Assembly: GCF_020179385.1 (NCBI RefSeq)
Contig: NZ_JAIBLJ010000001.1
Coordinates: 372,001-436,000 of the forward strand
Reading direction: 5' to 3'
Length of the DNA: 64,000 bases
DNA from: Alkalihalobacillus sp. YIM B00296
GTDB lineage: Bacteria > Bacillota > Bacilli > Bacillales > Fictibacillaceae
Shown here: one piece after another, positions 1 through 8,341 of the stretch
Position numbering within the stretch: the first letter of the stretch is position 1
Layout of the letters: the number at the start of each line of letters is the position of its first letter
Position numbers and translations under genes: made by a program
The notes under the pieces: model-generated
What the model saw: the letters and a program-made list of their open reading frames with translations, nothing else
What the model was told of the DNA's origin: nothing
The model's database searches: none

Positions 1-326
1 GAAACGATCTCTCGTGTTTGGTTATCGTTCGTCTACCGTTCAATCCACCTGATAACCCTGTGGTTGAAGCCCGAAGTGAACAAATTCGCAGAATGGGAAA
101 GAGCCCTTTCATGGAGCTATCATTGCCTCAAGCGATCATCCGGTTTAAACAAGGCTTCGGACGATTAGTACGTTCTTCCTCCGATCATGGAGCAGTATTT
201 GTGTTCGACCGTCGCATCGTTACAGCAAAATATGGAAAAATGTTTCTAAGTTCACTTCCTGATGTACCAGTACTGGAAGGATCGATGGATGACCTGTTGG
301 ATGATCTCGAATACTTTATAGGTTAA
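1..326 (+). CDS. dinG: DinG-type ATP-dependent helicase/exonuclease, C-terminal fragment
   Basis: This is the end of a gene whose start lies before the window; the open frame runs through base 1. The visible residues include VIVRLPFNPPDNPV and the motif QAIIRFKQGFGRLVRS, which is helicase motif VI of the XPD/DinG superfamily 2 branch (Q..GR.R), followed by FVFDRRI. Gram-positive DinG proteins carry an N-terminal DEDD exonuclease domain that cannot be seen here. In B. subtilis dinG lies directly before ypmA, ypmB and aspB, which follow here after one extra gene. The call rests on the motif and the synteny and is firm, although only the last 107 codons are present. Confidence 0.9.
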   Translation, partial: NDLSCLVIVRLPFNPPDNPVVEARSEQIRRMGKSPFMELSLPQAIIRFKQGFGRLVRSSSDHGAVFVFDRRIVTAKYGKMFLSSLPDVPVLEGSMDDLLDDLEYFIG

Positions 327-384
327 GTTAAATTGTCCGGCATACACTATAATCAAGACTACCGTATTTACGGAGGGATTATTT

Positions 385-1287
385 GTGTATATCCGGCTAA
401 TCATGATCTTCAGCTTGTTCTTGGTCCTTCTTTTGGTCACCAACAATCCGGTTAAAGATGAGCCGGTATTTTTTATGGATGGGGAGACGAAAGGAAATGT
501 AATAAAGAATCTCGATTTGAACTTGAAAAAAGACGATATCGCGATTTCTTTCCTTGAGCTTGAAAGTGGGGAAGCAACTCTCATACAAGAAAGCGAGGGT
601 AAAAATATCCTGATCGATACGGGAAGTGAACAAAGCGATGCCCAATTCAAACAACAGATGAAAATTTTTCAAGTCGATCAAATCGATACATTGATAATAA
701 CGAATAAAGGGGAGCAATTTACCGGAAACCTGGAGTGGCTTACCGATGAATATGAGATTTCACAGGTATTCATAGCCCAAAATATTGTCAATGATCTAAC
801 AGAACGTTTCCAGCTTCAGGACGGGACGGTCAAACCGTTGGAAACAGGCGACCAATTCAAATTGTTAGATAAAATCTCTGTCACAGTAAAATATTTAGAA
901 AAACATAAAGAAAATGAAATAGGCGGAATGGCGTTGGATCTTCAATACGGTGCCAACCATATCCTTTATATGGGCGTTGCAAATGATGTAGCTGAAAAAA
1001 CAATTATCCGGGATGGAGCATTAAATGCCTCATTGATCAAAATAGGCGGCTTTGGTCATTATTTCGGCACAAGTGAGGAATTGTTGGATCATACCAGTCC
1101 TGAGGTTGCTGTCATTTTTAAGCGTTCAGGCTATAGAGCAAGCGATGAGGTGATGTTCCGGCTTGAAGACCGGTGGACTGAAATTTTCAAGCCATATGAA
1201 CAGGGGATCGTGATGGTTAAAACGAATCAAAAAGAGTATGAAATCACCCAAATACCGTTGTCCAAACCTGAAATTGCGTATAAATGA
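385..1287 (+). CDS. Membrane-anchored ComEC-like MBL-fold protein lacking the metal site
   Basis: Protein of 300 residues starting at GTG 385, preceded by the ribosome site ACGGAGGG. Residues 4-20 form a hydrophobic N-terminal segment, probably a signal anchor, so the rest should lie outside the membrane. The remainder resembles the C-terminal beta-lactamase-like domain of ComEC/Rec2 proteins: a GEATLIQ...NILIDTGS strand-turn, then TLIITNKGEQFTGN where active relatives have the HxHxDH metal motif, then KIGGFGHYFGTSEELL where they have K-x-HHG. The metal ligands are therefore replaced. It sits between dinG and ypmA, where B. subtilis has no such gene. Fold assignment is moderately sure; function is unknown, perhaps binding rather than hydrolysis. 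Confidence 0.65.
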   Translation: MYIRLIMIFSLFLVLLLVTNNPVKDEPVFFMDGETKGNVIKNLDLNLKKDDIAISFLELESGEATLIQESEGKNILIDTGSEQSDAQFKQQMKIFQVDQIDTLIITNKGEQFTGNLEWLTDEYEISQVFIAQNIVNDLTERFQLQDGTVKPLETGDQFKLLDKISVTVKYLEKHKENEIGGMALDLQYGANHILYMGVANDVAEKTIIRDGALNASLIKIGGFGHYFGTSEELLDHTSPEVAVIFKRSGYRASDEVMFRLEDRWTEIFKPYEQGIVMVKTNQKEYEITQIPLSKPEIAYK

Positions 1288-1359
1288 CCTTAAAATGTTT
1301 GCCAAAGGTATTGAAAATGGCAATGGAATCGTTAAAATAAACAAGAGACAAGAAAAAGA

Positions 1360-1415
1360 GGGCTGTCACATAAGTGTCTGACTTGATGTCTGGCACTATG
1401 GTTATAAGACAGCCC
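1360..1415. terminator. Hairpin with GGGCTGTC/GACAGCCC arms
   Basis: The arms GGGCTGTC (1360-1367) and GACAGCCC (1408-1415) pair perfectly and enclose a second, weaker pairing (CATAAGTG with CACTATG). On the plus strand no T-run follows, while on the minus strand the 3' arm is followed by TCTTTTTC. It therefore looks like a terminator in the minus direction, although the adjacent gene is on the plus strand. The same arms recur at 48815-48850. Confidence 0.55.
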
Positions 1416-1571
1416 CTAAAAAGGTGCAGGGAAGGAAATTATGTGATGCAGTCGTTTTAGGAACTGCTTGCTTGATACATTTATTTTGTCCCTAAACAAA
1501 AGAGTTATTAAGGATAAAACAGGAAGAAGCAACGTTACATGGCATAATACTTGATAACTGGATGGAGTGTA

Positions 1572-1748
1572 ATGAAGATGGAAAGTAAAATAGAAATACT
1601 TTCTACTGTGAAGGTTCAATCTTCAACTGACCTTTACAAAATCGTGGATGCATTGAACAGGACCCTCAAGCATCAGGATTTGATGTTCGGTTTAGCGCTT
1701 GATAAAGAAGATCAAGAAAAGATGGTCTTTACCATCTATCGTACCTAG
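1572..1748 (+). CDS. ypmA: YpmA family protein (DUF4264)
   Basis: Small protein of 58 residues, MKMESKIEILSTVKVQSS..., ending LALDKEDQEKMVFTIYRT. It matches the conserved YpmA family, which is restricted to Bacillaceae and has no assigned function. I chose ATG 1572 rather than the upstream ATG 1551, because GGAG lies just before 1572 and family members begin at MESKIE. An in-frame ATG at 1578 is an equally plausible start. It is followed after 10 bp by ypmB and then aspB, the B. subtilis order, so the three genes are likely co-transcribed. Confidence 0.85.
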   Translation: MKMESKIEILSTVKVQSSTDLYKIVDALNRTLKHQDLMFGLALDKEDQEKMVFTIYRT

Positions 1749-1758
1749 GTGGATTCAA

Positions 1759-2262
1759 ATGAAAAAAACGTTCTACGTATTGGGAGCCTTATTGCTTATG
1801 ACAACAGCACTAGGCATATCTTATTATTATTATGTGTTAAATGATCATGGTAAAAGCCAAAAGAAAAGTATTGCTTTGGCAAAGGAGCAGTTTGATATCA
1901 CTGAAGTGAATGACATCGAGCATTATAATGGATCACATGGTGCATTCGACGTGATCCATGCTAAGATAGATGAGGAAGACAGCTACGTCTTCATACCGCT
2001 ATCTAAGGAAAATAAAGCTAAAGCCATCAAAGCTGAAGATGGTTGGAATGTTCAGAAAGTGAAGCAATATATACAGCAAGAACTGGACCCGGACGATTTG
2101 ATATCAATCCGTTTAGGTTTGGAGAGATATCGTGAAACTTCCCCGTTCACCCCAGTATGGGAAATTGTCTATAAAAAAGGTGCGACCAGATATACGTTCC
2201 ATTACATACGATATTCGGATGGCACTTTTTTCAAGACCTACACGATGAACCAACGATTATAG
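1759..2262 (+). CDS. ypmB: YpmB family secreted/membrane protein (DUF5590)
   Basis: Protein of 167 residues. The start ATG 1759 follows the site AGGTGG and begins MKKTFYVLGALLLM, a lysine-positive, hydrophobic signal anchor over residues 4-26. The rest is a soluble extracytoplasmic part with a PepSY-like character: a charged helix around ALAKEQFDI, strands around YVFIPLSKENK, and the ending TPVWEIVYKKGATRYTFHY. YpmB is a conserved Bacillus protein of unknown function located between ypmA and aspB. A longer open frame begins upstream at 1699 but overlaps ypmA and lacks a ribosome site, so it was rejected. Confidence 0.85.
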   Translation: MKKTFYVLGALLLMTTALGISYYYYVLNDHGKSQKKSIALAKEQFDITEVNDIEHYNGSHGAFDVIHAKIDEEDSYVFIPLSKENKAKAIKAEDGWNVQKVKQYIQQELDPDDLISIRLGLERYRETSPFTPVWEIVYKKGATRYTFHYIRYSDGTFFKTYTMNQRL

Positions 2263-2323
2263 TTTCAATTGTAAAATATCTTAAATATAACTTGTCACAA
2301 GTATTCTTTATGGAGGGTTTGGA

Positions 2324-3508
2324 ATGAAATTAGCAAAGCGAGTTAAAGCATTGACACCATCAAGCACACTAGCAATTACAGCAAAAGCGCATGCCCTGAG
2401 GGCAGAAGGCCATGATGTCATCGGCCTGGGAGCAGGAGAGCCCGATTTCAACACCCCTGAACATATCATAGAAAATGCTCAGAAAGCCATGAATGAAGGG
2501 TATACAAGGTATACACCTGCTGGAGGATTACCGAAGCTGAAAGAAAGCATCATCGAGAAACTACAACGGGATCAGGACTTGTCTTATGATCCTGGAGAAG
2601 TGATTGTGACGACTGGCGCGAAGCATGCCCTTTATACATTGTTCCAGGTATTGCTTGACGATGGGGATGAGGTGATCGTCCCAACACCATACTGGGTAAG
2701 CTACCCTGAACAAGTGAAGCTTGCTGGTGGCGTTCCGGTACATGTCGAAGGTAAAGAGGAGAACGGCTTTAAAATCACACCTGAACAATTGGATGATGCC
2801 ATCAGTGAAAAGACAAAAGCGGTGATCGTAAATTCGCCATCGAATCCTACTGGAGCGATCTATTCATCAGAAGAATTGAAAGCGATCGGCGAAGTCTGCC
2901 TCAAACATGACATCCTTATCGTTTCAGATGAGATTTACGAAAAACTCACTTATTTTGGGGAGCATCATGTTTCGATTGCACAGCTTTCTACGGAGTTGAA
3001 AGAAAACACGATCATCATCAATGGAGTATCTAAATCACATGCGATGACAGGCTGGAGAATCGGCTATGCTGTCGGTAACCGGGATGTGATCCAAGCAATG
3101 ACGAATCTTGCAAGCCATAGTACATCAAACCCGACTTCAATCGCACAGCATGCCGCCATCGCAGCATATGACGGCACCCAGGAACCAGTTGAAGAGATGA
3201 AGAAAGCTTTTGAGGAACGTCTCGAAAAAGTCTACGAGCAATTAATCCAGATTCCAGGATTCAAATGTGAAAAGCCGAGAGGAGCGTTCTACCTATTCCC
3301 GAATGTCACGGAAGCACTTGAGCTGACAGGATTTAAGGAAGTGGATGACTGGGTCGAAGCGATCCTCGAGTACGAAAAAGTAGCACTAGTCCCTGGGAGC
3401 GGATTCGGTGCGCCAGGCAATGTACGCCTTTCCTATGCGACATCCCTTTCCGTGTTAGAGGATGCTTTAACCCGTATCAGGAACTTTATGGAAAAACATC
3501 AAAAATAA
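2324..3508 (+). CDS. aspB: Aspartate aminotransferase
   Basis: Protein of 394 residues, ATG 2324 behind GGAGGG. It is a pyridoxal-phosphate enzyme of fold type I, class I aminotransferase, which interconverts aspartate and 2-oxoglutarate with oxaloacetate and glutamate. Visible hallmarks are the YTPAGGLPKLKE stretch, the cofactor-binding NSPSNPTG, the SDEIYEKL motif with the aspartate that contacts the pyridine nitrogen, and SKSHAMTGWRIGY with the Schiff-base lysine K237. Length is normal for the aspartate aminotransferase Ib group. It sits just before asnS, as in B. subtilis, coupling aspartate supply to asparagine use. Confidence 0.96.
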   Translation: MKLAKRVKALTPSSTLAITAKAHALRAEGHDVIGLGAGEPDFNTPEHIIENAQKAMNEGYTRYTPAGGLPKLKESIIEKLQRDQDLSYDPGEVIVTTGAKHALYTLFQVLLDDGDEVIVPTPYWVSYPEQVKLAGGVPVHVEGKEENGFKITPEQLDDAISEKTKAVIVNSPSNPTGAIYSSEELKAIGEVCLKHDILIVSDEIYEKLTYFGEHHVSIAQLSTELKENTIIINGVSKSHAMTGWRIGYAVGNRDVIQAMTNLASHSTSNPTSIAQHAAIAAYDGTQEPVEEMKKAFEERLEKVYEQLIQIPGFKCEKPRGAFYLFPNVTEALELTGFKEVDDWVEAILEYEKVALVPGSGFGAPGNVRLSYATSLSVLEDALTRIRNFMEKHQK

Positions 3509-3598
3509 GGACCGGTTGTTTATCGGCTCTTGTTTATGTAAAATAAGAAAAGCAAACCAAAATGTACTACCCGAGTTAATGTAGGTGGAGGGAATAGA

Positions 3599-4891
3599 GT
3601 GAAAACCACGATTCAATTATTAAGCGATCATATTGGTAAAGAAGTGACGATCGGAGCTTGGTTAGCCAATAAGCGCTCAAGTGGAAAGATTGCATTTTTA
3701 CAATTACGAGACGGCACAGGATTCGTACAAGGTGTCGTCGTAAAAAAAGAAGTAGATGAAGACGTATGGTTACAAGCAAAATCCATTACACAGGAATCAA
3801 GCTTGTATGTGACTGGAACTGTTCAAAAAGATGACCGTTCCCCTACTGGTGTAGAGCTTGTCGTTTATGGATTGGAAGTGATCCACGAATCCGTCGATTA
3901 CCCGATCACACCGAAAGAACACGGAACCGAGTTCTTGATGGACAACCGTCACTTATGGTTACGTTCTAAAAAGCAGCATGGAATTATGCGGATCAGGAAT
4001 GAAATCATTCGTGCTACATATGAATTTTTCAATAAGGAAGGGTTCGTAAAGATCGATCCGCCTATTTTGACAGGCAGTTCAGCAGAAGGAACAACTACGT
4101 TATTCCATACGAAATACTTTGATGAAGATGCATATTTATCTCAAAGTGGACAACTTTATATGGAAGCTGCAGCAATGGCATTCGGCCGTGTGTTCTCTTT
4201 CGGACCGACTTTCCGTGCTGAAAAATCTAAAACTCGCCGCCATTTAATCGAATTTTGGATGATCGAGCCGGAAATGGCGTTCGTCGGGCATGAAGAAAGC
4301 CTGGAAATTCAGGAACAATACGTTGCATTCTTAGCAAAGTGTGTGCTTGAAAATTGTAGAATCGAGCTTGAAACACTTGGTCGGAACATTGAAAACCTTG
4401 AAAAAATCAAAGCACCTTTCCCGCGTATATCTTATGATGATGCAATCAAGCTTCTTAAAGAAAAAGGTTTTGATGATATCGAATGGGGTGAAGATTTCGG
4501 AGCGCCTCATGAAACGGCGATTGCAGAAAGCTTCGATCAACCCGTATTTATTACGAATTATCCGAAAGACATCAAGGCTTTCTATATGAAACCTGACCCT
4601 GAACGTGATGATGTCGTCTTGTGTGCAGACTTGATTGCACCTGAAGGTTATGGTGAAATCATCGGAGGAAGTCAGCGTATCGATGATCTCGAACTGATGA
4701 AGAAACGTTATGAGGAACATGACCTGTCAGATGAGGCATATAAGTGGTATTTAGAGTTGCGCAAGTACGGAAGTGTGCCTCACTCTGGGTTTGGCCTGGG
4801 GCTAGAGCGTACCGTTGCCTGGTTATCTGGCATCGAGCATATCCGGGAGTCTATTCCATTTCCACGCTTGCTTAATCGGTTATATCCTTGA
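3599..4891 (+). CDS. asnS: Asparaginyl-tRNA synthetase
   Basis: Protein of 430 residues beginning at GTG 3599 after GGTGGAGGG. It charges tRNA-Asn with asparagine in the cytoplasm. An N-terminal OB-fold anticodon-binding domain (about 1-110, with [15 protein letters not shown]) precedes a class II catalytic core. Core motifs include the motif 2 region [23 protein letters not shown] and motif 3 [15 protein letters not shown] near the C terminus. Length is typical of bacterial AsnRS. It follows aspB after 90 bp without a clear terminator in between. I saw no T-box leader upstream. Confidence 0.96.
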   Translation: MKTTIQLLSDHIGKEVTIGAWLANKRSSGKIAFLQLRDGTGFVQGVVVKKEVDEDVWLQAKSITQESSLYVTGTVQKDDRSPTGVELVVYGLEVIHESVDYPITPKEHGTEFLMDNRHLWLRSKKQHGIMRIRNEIIRATYEFFNKEGFVKIDPPILTGSSAEGTTTLFHTKYFDEDAYLSQSGQLYMEAAAMAFGRVFSFGPTFRAEKSKTRRHLIEFWMIEPEMAFVGHEESLEIQEQYVAFLAKCVLENCRIELETLGRNIENLEKIKAPFPRISYDDAIKLLKEKGFDDIEWGEDFGAPHETAIAESFDQPVFITNYPKDIKAFYMKPDPERDDVVLCADLIAPEGYGEIIGGSQRIDDLELMKKRYEEHDLSDEAYKWYLELRKYGSVPHSGFGLGLERTVAWLSGIEHIRESIPFPRLLNRLYP

Positions 4892-5072
4892 TCTTTTATG
4901 ATTTTGTTTCCTGAAAGCACTGAGTGTAATCAGTCTTGCTTGCGAGCATGACGACTTAAGATTCCACTAGTGCTTTCTTTCATTTTAAAAATGCTTCCGG
5001 CGAATAGGGTTGCGGATCGCGATTATTAGTTAATCCGATTTTATTTGATATAATGAAGAGGAGGTGTGTGTG

Positions 5073-5783
5073 ATGAAAAGAGAGAGTTTTTTAAATTGGA
5101 TGGATATGGGATCAGTCCCGATCCCAGGTGTCCTGTTACGGAATTACAAACGGATCGGTCTTGATGAAGAAGAAGTGATGGCATTGATACATATGCATTC
5201 GTTCCTCGAAACGGGAAATTCTTTTCCCACTCCTGAACAACTATCATCCAGGATGACAGTATCATCTCATAAATGTATGCAGATCCTACGGACTTGTATA
5301 CAAAAAGGGATGTTGAAAATAGAAGAACAACAAGACCCCGTAGAAAACATATATTCAGAAACGTATACACTACGCCCTCTATGGGAGAAATTGATCAGAG
5401 TCTTGGATGAAGATGAAATCGATGAAGAATATGAAAAGCATAAGGAAGATGAGCAGCAGATTTATACAATCATGGAAAAGGAGTTCGGCAGACCGTTATC
5501 GCCGATTGAGTGTGAGACATTGACGATGTGGCTTGACCAGGATAAGCATGACCCGTCGCTTATCATTGCAGCCTTGAAAGAATCAGTATTGTCAGGAAAG
5601 TTGAACTTCCGATATATTGATCGGATTTTATTCGAGTGGAAAAAGAACGGAATCAAGTCGGTAGATGAGGCGAAACAATACGGTGAGAAATTCCGCCAGC
5701 AAAGGTATAGGAAAACCGGGAGTACCTCTTCAAATCCGGAAAAGACGGATTTTCCATACTATAATTGGCTTGAACAATCGTAA
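5073..5783 (+). CDS. dnaD: DNA replication initiation/restart protein DnaD
   Basis: Protein of 236 residues starting at ATG 5073. The strong site GAGGAGGTG at 5058-5066 sits 6-7 bases upstream and overlaps an in-frame GTG at 5064, which I therefore rejected as start. An N-terminal winged-helix domain (about 1-120, LLRNYKRIGLDEEEVMALIHMHSF) precedes a C-terminal DnaB_2/DnaD domain (about 130-205) containing FGRPLSPIECETLTMWL and YIDRILFEWKKNGI. DnaD works with DnaB and DnaI to load the replicative helicase at oriC and in primosome restart. It is followed by nth after 15 bp, the conserved order. Confidence 0.95.
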   Translation: MKRESFLNWMDMGSVPIPGVLLRNYKRIGLDEEEVMALIHMHSFLETGNSFPTPEQLSSRMTVSSHKCMQILRTCIQKGMLKIEEQQDPVENIYSETYTLRPLWEKLIRVLDEDEIDEEYEKHKEDEQQIYTIMEKEFGRPLSPIECETLTMWLDQDKHDPSLIIAALKESVLSGKLNFRYIDRILFEWKKNGIKSVDEAKQYGEKFRQQRYRKTGSTSSNPEKTDFPYYNWLEQS

Positions 5784-5798
5784 AGGACGAGATCACTC

Positions 5799-6458
5799 AT
5801 GTTAACGAAAAAGCAAATCAGAGAAGTATTGGATGAAATGGGAAATATGTTCCCCGAAGCACATTGCGAGCTACAACATAGGAACCCTTTTGAACTTACG
5901 ATTGCGGTCCTGTTATCTGCACAATGTACGGATGCGCTCGTCAATAAGGTTACCCCTGGCTTATTTGAAAAATATCAAACCCCGGAAGATTACTTGGCAG
6001 TACCATTGGAAGAATTGCAGAACGATATACGTTCAATTGGTCTTTTCCGCAATAAAGCTAAGAACATCCGGAAACTTTCTGAAATTCTCATCCATGAGCA
6101 TGGGGGAGAAGTACCTCAAGAACGTGATGAACTGATAAAGCTGCCAGGTGTCGGAAGGAAAACGGCGAATGTCATCGTCTCCGTGGCGTTTGGTGAACCT
6201 GCTATCGCAGTTGATACACACGTGGAACGGGTATCGAAACGGTTAGGAATCTGTCGATGGAAGGATAGCGTCCTTGAAGTGGAAAAAACGTTGATGCGAA
6301 AGGTCCCTAAGAAGGAATGGTCTGATACGCATCACCGACTTATTTTCTTCGGTCGATACCATTGTAAAGCACAGAATCCTCAATGTACCGTTTGTCCGCT
6401 TCTTTATTTATGTCGTGAAGGGCAAAAGAGAATGAAGAAAGTAAAACAGAATGTCTGA
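5799..6458 (+). CDS. nth: Endonuclease III (DNA glycosylase/AP lyase)
   Basis: Protein of 219 residues. It removes oxidised pyrimidines and cuts the backbone at the abasic site during base excision repair. The helix-hairpin-helix LPGVGRKTANV holds the catalytic lysine K121, and the downstream AVDTHVERVSKR holds the catalytic aspartate D139. A [4Fe-4S] loop is complete: C189-x6-C196-x2-C199-x5-C205. Length is normal. It overlaps the next gene, ypoC, by 8 bases, indicating translational coupling, and follows dnaD closely as in B. subtilis. Confidence 0.97.
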   Translation: MLTKKQIREVLDEMGNMFPEAHCELQHRNPFELTIAVLLSAQCTDALVNKVTPGLFEKYQTPEDYLAVPLEELQNDIRSIGLFRNKAKNIRKLSEILIHEHGGEVPQERDELIKLPGVGRKTANVIVSVAFGEPAIAVDTHVERVSKRLGICRWKDSVLEVEKTLMRKVPKKEWSDTHHRLIFFGRYHCKAQNPQCTVCPLLYLCREGQKRMKKVKQNV

Positions 6459-6975
6459 TAAAACGATCCAGATCCCAGCCTCCTTCTATCACCCCTTATG
6501 GTTTAGTTCAATGAAGATTACCTATGAAGATACTTTGGGGGTACATGAGCTGGCGGAAATCCCTTTCCTGCTTGATATTTTAAGTAAAAAAAGGGATTCT
6601 CCCCTTTATGAATTCGATCGAGCAGGTTACATCCACCGTTTTTTTGAACGTTGGAAAGTGGAAAAAGAACATATAGCTAAAGCATTCTCTCAACGAAGCC
6701 GCCGGGCTGCACGCCCGAAGATGATTGTAGGGATCGGATGGCTCATTACTCTGGTTTTTTGGGTAAATGGAAAGAAGGTTGAACGTCTGACTCATTTGAA
6801 GGATGACCTTTCACTTTTCCCAATCCAGCCTGTTAATATGAATGAGCGTCTTTCATTCATCACCGAAAATCCCGATCACTACCAATCATTCATCCAATTG
6901 GCCCAACTTTTTTGCGAACTTGAGAAGAAGTGGGTCATGCCTGTGCACAAAGAACAGCATATGGACAAGAAATGA
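6451..6975 (+). CDS. ypoC: YpoC family protein
   Basis: Protein of 174 residues starting inside the end of nth (8-base overlap). It is assigned mainly from position between nth and the ponA/recU region and from its general similarity to YpoC-type proteins: a helical, basic protein with a hydrophobic centre (MIVGIGWLITLVFWVNGKKV) followed by a ...LAQLFCELEKKW C-terminal helix. No catalytic motif is visible and the family has no known biochemical function. The translational overlap suggests that it belongs to the dnaD-nth-ypoC operon. Confidence 0.8.
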   Translation: MSDKTIQIPASFYHPLWFSSMKITYEDTLGVHELAEIPFLLDILSKKRDSPLYEFDRAGYIHRFFERWKVEKEHIAKAFSQRSRRAARPKMIVGIGWLITLVFWVNGKKVERLTHLKDDLSLFPIQPVNMNERLSFITENPDHYQSFIQLAQLFCELEKKWVMPVHKEQHMDKK

Positions 6976-7020
6976 CAACATAGGATGATAGCATGATGAT
7001 GTCGAGCAGGAGGGACTAGA

Positions 7021-8292
7021 ATGCAGATCCATGTTGTGAGAAGAGGACAATCTCTTTGGGGAATCTCTCAACAGTATGGTATACCGTGGCAGCAAATCGT
7101 TGATCTGAATGGATTGGAAGCTCCAGATCAGCTAGCAATCGGGCAAACACTGCTCATTCCGACGCAGGACCGGTATACTGTGCAACCTGGTGATTCCTTT
7201 TTCAGTATTGCAAATAAAACAGGTGTTTCCGTAGATGAACTTAGAAGGGCCAATCCACAAATCGAAGGGAATATCTTATATCCTGGCCAGGTACTCCGAA
7301 TTCCTCAAAGACCAAAAACGACAGCACTTGTCAATGCGTATGCAGAACCATTTGAAAAATCAGTTGATCATGCGAGAACGGCTGGAAATGCATTAAGCTG
7401 GCTATCGGTATTCAGTTATCACGTTGACGAAAAAGGGAATATCCGACCACTAGAGAACGACGAAGCGTTGATTGAAGCGGCAAAAGCCAACAATGTCAAA
7501 CCGATCATGTCTGTGACGAATATCAAAGAAGGAGCCGAGTTCGACACAGAACTGGCGACTGCAGTCCTTCAAGACGAACAAATACGGGATACTCTTGTAG
7601 ACAATATTGATCAAGTGATGAAAAACAAAGGATTTCAAGGTGTCAACATCGATTTCGAGTTCTTGGGTCGTCAAAACAGAGAACCCTATAATCGATTCTT
7701 ACGGAGATTGACGAATAAACTAAAACCTCAAGGATATGTTGTTTCAACAGCTTTAGCCCCTAAAACAAGCGCTGATCAGCCAGGAGTCCTTTATGAGGGA
7801 CATGATTATAAAGCACATGGGGAAATCGTCGATTATGTCATCATCATGACCTACGAATGGGGATGGAGCGGAGGTCCGCCTTTACCCGTTAGTCCATTGC
7901 CAGAGGTTGAAAAGGTATTGAGATATGCTTTGACAGAAATTCCGAAGGAGAAGCTTTTGATGGGTATAAATTTATATGGATACGACTGGACATTGCCGTA
8001 TGTCGAGGGCGGTCCATTTGCTAAAGCATTGAGTGTCCCCCAGGCTACTAGGCTCGCCTATACAAGGAAGACGGAAATACAGTATGATGAAGAGGATCAG
8101 GCCCCTTACTATACGTATTATGATGAAAACGGAAAGGAACACATCGTCTGGTTTGAAGACCTGAGGAGTATGTCTGCCAAATTTGACTTGATTAAAAGGC
8201 TGGATATTGCCGGGATGTCTTTTTGGAATCTTGCTTTTCCGTATCCGCCATTATGGCCTCTTATAAAAGATCGCTTCAATATCAAGAGATGA
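7021..8292 (+). CDS. yaaH: LysM-GH18 spore cortex hydrolase, YaaH/SleL type
   Basis: Protein of 423 residues, ATG 7021 behind GCAGGAGGG. Two LysM peptidoglycan-binding modules occupy about residues 3-47 and 52-96. A glycoside hydrolase 18 domain follows from about 105 to the end. The catalytic strand reads GVNIDFEFL, so E213 and D211 of the DxxDxDxE signature are present while the third-last acidic position is Asn209. YaaH/SleL enzymes are N-acetylglucosaminidases that degrade cortex fragments during germination and are bound to the spore. There is no Sec signal peptide, as usual for this spore-associated group. The location between ypoC and ponA differs from B. subtilis yaaH, so the orthologue label is tentative. 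Confidence 0.85.
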   Translation: MQIHVVRRGQSLWGISQQYGIPWQQIVDLNGLEAPDQLAIGQTLLIPTQDRYTVQPGDSFFSIANKTGVSVDELRRANPQIEGNILYPGQVLRIPQRPKTTALVNAYAEPFEKSVDHARTAGNALSWLSVFSYHVDEKGNIRPLENDEALIEAAKANNVKPIMSVTNIKEGAEFDTELATAVLQDEQIRDTLVDNIDQVMKNKGFQGVNIDFEFLGRQNREPYNRFLRRLTNKLKPQGYVVSTALAPKTSADQPGVLYEGHDYKAHGEIVDYVIIMTYEWGWSGGPPLPVSPLPEVEKVLRYALTEIPKEKLLMGINLYGYDWTLPYVEGGPFAKALSVPQATRLAYTRKTEIQYDEEDQAPYYTYYDENGKEHIVWFEDLRSMSAKFDLIKRLDIAGMSFWNLAFPYPPLWPLIKDRFNIKR

Positions 8293-8295
8293 AGG

Positions 8296-8332
8296 AAAAG
8301 GCCTGGGTGGAAAAATTCCACTCAGGCCTTTT
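8296..8332. terminator. Bidirectional terminator between yaaH-like gene and ponA
   Basis: The arms AAAAGGCCTGGGTGGAA and TTCCACTCAGGCCTTTT form a 17-bp stem with one wobble, bounded by A-run and T-run on each side. It therefore serves both convergent genes: the YaaH-like gene ends at 8292 and ponA ends at 8342 on the other strand. Confidence 0.9.
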
Positions 8333-8341
8333 CTAGATCTA

